From Bacilli bacterium (lineage in GTDB: Bacteria > Bacillota_I > Bacilli_A > RF39 > UBA660): a stretch of DNA of 64,000 nucleotides. This document shows, in pieces, positions 59,706-64,000 of this stretch (its first letter is position 1; every line of letters begins with the position of its first letter). Under the pieces are notes generated by a model. It saw nothing but the letters and a program-made list of their open reading frames with translations, searched no databases and had not been told where the DNA came from. The stretch is taken from NCBI GenBank assembly GCA_017428485.1, contig JAFRQT010000048.1, forward strand, positions 37,115 to 101,114. Direction: 5' to 3'. The position numbers were made by a program, and so were the translations under genes.

Positions 59706-61862
59706 TTAATTAAATTTTGATTCTAAAGTTACTTCTAAAGTATCTTTTAAATCTATTTTGACTCCTTTTTTTATTGAGTATGTTTTTGCATAACCATATC
59801 CAGAATATTCTACTTTAAGACCAATTAAATTGCAAAAGGTATTTACTTCACTTCTAGACCATCCTGTTATGTCTGGCATTATATATTTATCGTCATTTGT
59901 AAGTAAATATATTTTGTTGCCAATATTCATTATTGTGTTGGAAGGTGGATACTGATTAATAATAATATCGCCATTACCGATTACAATAGCATTCATTTTA
60001 TTAGTAGTAAGACTCTTATATATTTCTTTTGCTTCTTTATTGATGTAATTACTTGTTGTATATGTTGACATTTCGGTTATATTAGCCTCTCCATTAATGT
60101 TTAAATATGTTCCAACATCTTGAACTACTGACTTAATAGCTTTTTTAATATTATTTGAGCCTGTTGCTTTACCAGCTACTGCATAAACAATAATCTGTGG
60201 ATTTTCATAAGGGAACATTCCTGCAAAACTTCTTACACGATTTCTAGATCCTGAAAGATATCCACCTTTAGAAGATGCAATTTCTGCTGTACCTGTTTTA
60301 CCTATTAAATCATATCCCTTAACGTTGTAATCAGTTCCTGTGGCCATAGGACATGCGCCTGTAACAACACCATGCATTAATTCTTTAATTTTATTTACTG
60401 TTTCGGTATTACTTACTTGCCTTATTTCTGTTCTTTGATTTTCTAATATTATTTCTCCAGTTTCACTATCTACCACTTTAGATACAATATATGGTTTTAA
60501 CATAACTCCATCATTTGCAATTGTGGTTAATGCTTGTATCATTTGGGATGCATTAATTGTTATACCTTGGCCATATGAAGCACTAGCTATTTCAGTATCA
60601 TATCTAAAATTAACTATTCCAGGTGATTCATTAGGAAGAGTAATTCCTGTTTTAGAACCAAATCCAAGTGAATTATAATAATCCATTAATTTAGCCCTTC
60701 CAAGTGTCAAAGCCAACTTAGAAGCTGCAACATTAGAAGACGCCATGAATCCCTCATCATAAGTAATTGTTCCCCATCCAGAATTATTCCAATCTTTTAT
60801 TTTTACATCATCTACTTGTATATAACCACTTTTGTATTTTGCACTTCCATTATATATACCATTATCCATAGAAGCCATAAAACTAAATATTTTTAAAGTC
60901 GAACCAGGTTCATATTCATATGAAACAAAAGGATCATAATATGATTTAATATTAAGTTCATTATTATTAAAACTTGGACTTGATGCAACTCCCAAAATTT
61001 CTCCTGTTTTAGCATTTGCAACAATTAATGTTGCCCATTCTGGAGATGCATCTTCAATAATATTCATTGCTTGTTCAACAAACATTTGTATATTATTATC
61101 TATAGTTAAATACACATCATTTCCGGCAACACTTTTCTTTTCAACTGCTGGAGTACTTGTTATTTGATATCCGTATAAATCAGATTGATATTCGAGATAT
61201 CCGTCTTCTCCAGTTAATTCATCATTATAATATTGTTCAATACCCATTTCACCAACAAAAGTATTACTTTCGTTTAATTTAGCATATCCAAGTACATAAG
61301 ACAAAAAGTCTCCATTAGGATAATACCTTTTAGTACTTGCTATAAAATCTATTCCCGGTAAATTTAAATCTTCAATTTGATCTTTTACAAGTTCAGTTAT
61401 TCCTCTTCCACCTGGCCCCAATTCAACTTGATATGGTACTCTTTTAGTACATACAGTTTTGTCTTCATTACATGTCTCTATCATTGTATTAAGGAGAGAT
61501 AATATTCTTTTTTCAGTCATATTAATTAAAGGACTTAATTCTTTGGCTGTTCTTTCTTTATCTACAACGTGATACGGTCTATTTGGATCTTTTGTTCTAG
61601 AGGGATCTAAATATGCAATAACAGTGTAACTATTTACGTCTTTAGCAAGAATCTCACCGCTTTTTGAATAAATAGTTCCCCTCTTGGCATTAATTATTTT
61701 TTTTCTAGTATCACGTGAAGTAGCAAAAGAAGTTAAATTATCTCCGTTTACTTTAACATTACCAAGACCAATCCATAATAATTTTAAAATTATACATAAA
61801 AAAATAAAAACAACAATAATTATGAAAAATTTATTTATCTTAATTACTCTTGTTTTTTTCAT
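59706..61862 (-). CDS. class B penicillin-binding protein with PASTA domain (PBP2B/SpoVD-like)
   Basis: This transpeptidase crosslinks septal peptidoglycan. The 718-residue protein has an N-terminal anchor helix (KFFIIIVVFIFLCIILKLLW), a dimerisation domain (KRGTIYSKSGEILAKD, RRYYPNGD-like KRYYPNGDFLSYVLG), and the transpeptidase motifs YEPGSTLKIFSFMA (SxxK), ASSNVAASKL (SxN) and GKTGTAEIAS (KTG). The last 110 residues are PASTA-like (YIMPDITGWSRSEVNTFCNL; LKVEYSGYGYAK). In Bacillus both pbpB and the sporulation-specific spoVD have this arrangement next to mraZ-mraW-ftsL, so which role applies is not decided. Confidence 0.93.
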   Translation of the reverse strand: MKKTRVIKINKFFIIIVVFIFLCIILKLLWIGLGNVKVNGDNLTSFATSRDTRKKIINAKRGTIYSKSGEILAKDVNSYTVIAYLDPSRTKDPNRPYHVVDKERTAKELSPLINMTEKRILSLLNTMIETCNEDKTVCTKRVPYQVELGPGGRGITELVKDQIEDLNLPGIDFIASTKRYYPNGDFLSYVLGYAKLNESNTFVGEMGIEQYYNDELTGEDGYLEYQSDLYGYQITSTPAVEKKSVAGNDVYLTIDNNIQMFVEQAMNIIEDASPEWATLIVANAKTGEILGVASSPSFNNNELNIKSYYDPFVSYEYEPGSTLKIFSFMASMDNGIYNGSAKYKSGYIQVDDVKIKDWNNSGWGTITYDEGFMASSNVAASKLALTLGRAKLMDYYNSLGFGSKTGITLPNESPGIVNFRYDTEIASASYGQGITINASQMIQALTTIANDGVMLKPYIVSKVVDSETGEIILENQRTEIRQVSNTETVNKIKELMHGVVTGACPMATGTDYNVKGYDLIGKTGTAEIASSKGGYLSGSRNRVRSFAGMFPYENPQIIVYAVAGKATGSNNIKKAIKSVVQDVGTYLNINGEANITEMSTYTTSNYINKEAKEIYKSLTTNKMNAIVIGNGDIIINQYPPSNTIMNIGNKIYLLTNDDKYIMPDITGWSRSEVNTFCNLIGLKVEYSGYGYAKTYSIKKGVKIDLKDTLEVTLESKFN

Positions 61863-61878
61863 GTTTTACTCCACCTAT

Positions 61879-62163
61879 CTATTTAGAAATTACTCTGATA
61901 TTACTATTATTATACTCCAAACCAAAAGTGTCTGCAACTTCTAAAGCATTGTCTAGTGAAGATAGTTCATTTATTTTCATTTGAATACTTAAATTCATTT
62001 TTTCTTGATTATCTATTTTAGTTTTTAGTCTTTGAAGCTCTGAATTGCTAGATTGGATTTGAGCATTTAATACAAAATTACAAAGTAAAAATAAAGCAAA
62101 GAAGAATACAATTCCAAATTTTAAATAACCTTCACCTTTTACTTTGATGTATCTTTTTTTCAT
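61879..62163 (-). CDS. ftsL: cell division protein FtsL
   Basis: The 94-residue protein is a bitopic membrane protein: a basic cytoplasmic start (MKKRYIKVKGEGYLKFG), one hydrophobic helix (residues about 18-33) and an extracellular coiled coil (SSNSELQRLKTKIDNQEKMN) ending NNSNIRVISK. Sequence is weakly conserved, but size, topology and position between rsmH and the PBP gene are those of FtsL. It overlaps or abuts rsmH by 2 bases and is 16 bases from the PBP gene. Confidence 0.85.
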   Translation of the reverse strand: MKKRYIKVKGEGYLKFGIVFFFALFLLCNFVLNAQIQSSNSELQRLKTKIDNQEKMNLSIQMKINELSSLDNALEVADTFGLEYNNSNIRVISK

Positions 62164-62164
62164 A

Positions 62165-63067
62165 CTATCTTATCCTTTCTATAACTCTTAATTTTGAACT
62201 CCTACTTCTATTATTTTCATCTATTTCATTTTCGCTAGGTGTAATTTTAATAATTTTTTTTGCTCTTGCTTTTAATTCATCTGGTACAATTGGAAGTTTT
62301 CTTGCATCAGGTGAATCACTACATAATTCCTTAAATACTTTTGCAACTATTTTGTCTTCTAAAGAATGAAATGTAATTACAGATAGCCTTCCTCCAACTT
62401 TTAATAAATCAAATGCATCTCTAATAGAATTTTCAAGTATGTCTAGTTCATGATTTACTTCGATTCTAATTGCTTGAAATGTTTTTCTTGCTGGATGCGA
62501 TTTATTTCTATAACTCTCAGGTACACTTGATTTGATTATTTCTGCTAACTCTAATGTTGTATTAATAGGTCTATTCTTTATAATTGAGTTTACAATTTGG
62601 GGTGCAAATTTTTCTTCTCCATATTTATAAAGAATTTCAATTAATTTTGATTTGTCATATTCATTTACGACAATCTTTGCGGTTAATGGATTATCTTTAT
62701 CCATTCTCATATCAAGTTCTGCATCTTTGTGGTAACTAAATCCACGATTAGCTTCATCTAATTGTGGACTTGATACTCCAAGATCAAACATAATGCCATC
62801 AACTTTTTTATCTATATATAGTTTTATATCTTTAAAATTACTTTTAATAATTTTAAAATTGCTACCAATAGACGATAATTTTTTATTTGAATATTCAATT
62901 GCTTCATCATCTTGGTCAAAGGCGAAAAGGAACCCCTTTTTATTTAATTTCCTCAAAACTTCGCCACTATGCCCTGCATATCCTACAGTAGCATCGATAT
63001 AAAAACCACCCTCTGACACATTTAATGTATCTATTACCTCATCTAGTAAAACACTTTTATGCTTCAT
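62165..63067 (-). CDS. rsmH: 16S rRNA (cytosine1402-N4)-methyltransferase RsmH
   Basis: RsmH (MraW) methylates C1402 in the ribosomal P site. The 300-residue protein begins KHKSVLLDEVIDTLNVSEGG, followed by the SAM-binding YIDATVGYAGHSGEVLRK, DGIMFDLGVSSPQLDEANRG, DMRMDKDNPLTA and the C-terminal FHSLEDKIVAKVFKE, all standard. The ATG overlaps the end of mraZ by 11 bases; a TTG five codons upstream was not used as the start. Confidence 0.96.
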   Translation of the reverse strand: MKHKSVLLDEVIDTLNVSEGGFYIDATVGYAGHSGEVLRKLNKKGFLFAFDQDDEAIEYSNKKLSSIGSNFKIIKSNFKDIKLYIDKKVDGIMFDLGVSSPQLDEANRGFSYHKDAELDMRMDKDNPLTAKIVVNEYDKSKLIEILYKYGEEKFAPQIVNSIIKNRPINTTLELAEIIKSSVPESYRNKSHPARKTFQAIRIEVNHELDILENSIRDAFDLLKVGGRLSVITFHSLEDKIVAKVFKELCSDSPDARKLPIVPDELKARAKKIIKITPSENEIDENNRSRSSKLRVIERIR

Positions 63068-63497
63068 AGATACCACTATCAAATAAATTTTCTGTTATTT
63101 CTTCTAGAGTATCTTCATTTGAATCCATAAATTCATCAAATGCTTCTTTACTCCAAATTTCTAATCGTTCATTTACGCCAATAATTACGCATTCCTTTGT
63201 AATATTGGCGTAATGAACTAATGGTGAGGTAATATTAATTCGACCTTGTTTATCGAATTCAATTAAAGAAGCTCCACCAATGAAAGATCTTTCAAATGCT
63301 CTAACATTCTTTTTAGTAAACTGTAGGTTACTTACTTTTTGCATTATTTTATTCCATTCATTTTCAGAATAAACAAATAAGCATTTATCAAGTCCTTTAG
63401 TGATTACTACTCTTTCACCAAGTTCCATCCTAAATTTAGAAGGAACAATTAGACGACTCTTCTCATCAATGTTGTGATGAAATTCACCCATTAACAT
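63057..63497 (-). CDS. mraZ: transcriptional regulator MraZ
   Basis: MraZ is a ring-forming repressor that binds repeated boxes before its own operon. The 146-residue protein has the two AbrB-like halves with MLMGEFHHNIDEKSRLIVPS at the start and GGASLIEFDKQGRINITSPL in the second. The ATG follows GGGGTG by eight bases; the frame is open for 12 codons further upstream across the operator and should not be counted. It begins the mraZ-rsmH-ftsL-pbp operon. Confidence 0.95.
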   Translation of the reverse strand: MLMGEFHHNIDEKSRLIVPSKFRMELGERVVITKGLDKCLFVYSENEWNKIMQKVSNLQFTKKNVRAFERSFIGGASLIEFDKQGRINITSPLVHYANITKECVIIGVNERLEIWSKEAFDEFMDSNEDTLEEITENLFDSGIYEA

Positions 63498-63510
63498 GTA
63501 GTAAGCACCC

Positions 63511-63540
63511 CACTTTCTCCCACTTTGTTTCACTTCCTAC
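63511..63540 (-). promoter_or_regulatory. mraZ: MraZ operator: three 10-base phased repeats
   Basis: On the minus strand the core AAGTG recurs three times at exact ten-base intervals (within GTAGGAAGTG, AAACAAAGTG and GGAGAAAGTG), just downstream of the -10. This agrees with the known mraZ boxes (AAAGTG-type repeats in low-GC bacteria). Confidence 0.85.
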
Positions 63541-63544
63541 CACT

Positions 63545-63573
63545 ATATTACTATTTTTATATATATTTGTAAA
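63545..63573 (-). promoter_or_regulatory. mraZ: promoter of the mraZ operon
   Basis: Minus strand TTTACA, 17 bases, TAATAT; transcription would start within the first MraZ box. Confidence 0.75.
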
Positions 63574-63624
63574 TACCTTTTTTAATATTTTTTACATTCG
63601 TATGTAAAATTTTTGTCAAATAAA

Positions 63625-63647
63625 AAAGACTGTATAAAACAGTCTTT
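63625..63647 (-). terminator. terminator of the 63661 gene
   Basis: Nine-base perfect stem (AAAGACTGT / ACAGTCTTT), five-base loop, followed by TTTATTTG on the minus strand. Confidence 0.8.
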
Positions 63648-63660
63648 ATTTTTATTTAAT

Positions 63661-64000
63661 TTATGGTGTCCAAACTTTAGAAAAGTTACTTCCCATTTGA
63701 CTTTCTATAGAGCTTATCTCACTATTGTTTTTTACTTTAAATTGACCTCTGTTAATACCAATAACATATTTTGCAGCTGAAGTTCTATTAAAGAATGCTG
63801 TATCACTATCATGTGGACTTCTTAACCCTGTTAATACTGTATATCTAGCGTCTCCCAAACTATTATATGTTCTTGTTACTTCTTTTGCCATATCTTGTAC
63901 TTTTGGATATTCATCATTTGATGTTATTACCCATATTGGAGTTTTTAATGTATGTGGTGGTGTTCCTGTTCCACCAACATTAACAAATCCAACTCTATAT
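63661..64000 (-). CDS. C-terminal part of a possible alpha/beta-hydrolase (partial)
   Basis: The frame is open from the window edge to the stop at 63661, about 113 codons, with the start outside. The visible part contains TPIWVITSNDEYPKVQDMAK and LTGLRSPHDSDTAFFNRT; an Asp after a beta strand and a later His in this order fit the acid and histidine of an alpha/beta-hydrolase triad, but the nucleophile region is not visible and the match is loose. The end is Asn/Ser-rich. It lies upstream of the mraZ operon and has its own terminator. Confidence 0.45.
   Translation of the reverse strand, partial: YRVGFVNVGGTGTPPHTLKTPIWVITSNDEYPKVQDMAKEVTRTYNSLGDARYTVLTGLRSPHDSDTAFFNRTSAAKYVIGINRGQFKVKNNSEISSIESQMGSNFSKVWTP

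Noticed and set aside
1..64000. Mycoplasma-type genetic code (UGA = Trp)
   Set aside because: Trp residues in conserved proteins (for example NrdG) are TGG and TGA ends genes such as yidD.
1..64000. tRNA, rRNA, insertion sequence or integrated element
   Set aside because: No cloverleaf, rRNA segment, transposase or attachment-site pattern was noticed on reading either strand; a tRNA scan would confirm this.

Overview
The window reads as a chromosomal segment of a very AT-rich, anaerobic, low-GC Gram-positive bacterium (Bacilli-like Firmicute, most like the uncultured, small-genome gut lineages). Grounds: oxygen-sensitive ribonucleotide reductase (nrdD/nrdG); Bacillus-type neighbourhoods (rlmB next to a SigH-like sigma factor, sirA next to yneF, mraZ-rsmH-ftsL-pbp, sepF-divIVA, lgt next to a YvlD-like gene); strong GGAGG-type ribosome binding sites; TTGACA/TATAAT promoters; T-box leaders on ileS and glyS. 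TGA is used as a stop and Trp is TGG, so the code is not that of mycoplasmas. Genes are almost all on the minus strand. No rRNA, tRNA, IS element, prophage or CRISPR array was seen.

Layout: 1-4052 is one operon-like run (yqeG-yqeH-mutL-small ORF-miaA) of ribosome assembly, HAD phosphatase, mismatch repair and tRNA modification. 4109-6466 holds an ATP-grasp protein and obgE. 6528-7898 holds small unknown genes. 8197-9387, 14239-15159 and 32812-33294 are three separate prepilin-like genes. 9484-12489 is a class III ribonucleotide reductase system in which the glycyl-radical tail is a separate small gene. A SigK-like sporulation sigma factor is divergent from it. 15239-18590 is ileS with its T-box. 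18591-22908 has a membrane-anchored NlpC/P60-like protein, rnc, yidD, a degenerate metal-binding-protein homologue and a HipA-like kinase. 22980-29878 carries ruvB, a nucleotidase, ruvA, SigH-like, rlmB, lgt and mscS. 29891-32701 is uvrA. 33337-39582 carries unknown genes, a repeat-rich surface protein, spoIVA and a second membrane-anchored multi-domain cell-wall protein. 39614-45694 has an HD hydrolase, a SecA-type ATPase and dnaE. 45759-48772 has divIVA, sepF and a T-box-controlled pair ending in glyS. 48940-53892 has unknown and phosphoesterase genes, rnhB and an Lgt-like paralogue. 54079-63497 is a rearranged division/cell-wall region: ftsW, mraY, holA, an RnfC-like protein, yneF, sirA, pbp, ftsL, rsmH and mraZ.

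Together these genes cover DNA repair and replication, cell-wall growth and division, and a set of sporulation markers (SigK with a pro-like N-terminus, SpoIVA, SirA, SigH-like). The points most worth attention are the split NrdD; the shared two-helix membrane module joined to different cell-wall enzymes in two proteins; a perfect hairpin enclosing the sirA start site; Fe-S-less RnfC-like and His-less ZnuA-like proteins; and a recurrent architecture in which terminator hairpins contain the stop codon of the gene they end. All identifications are by reading motifs; no database search was run.
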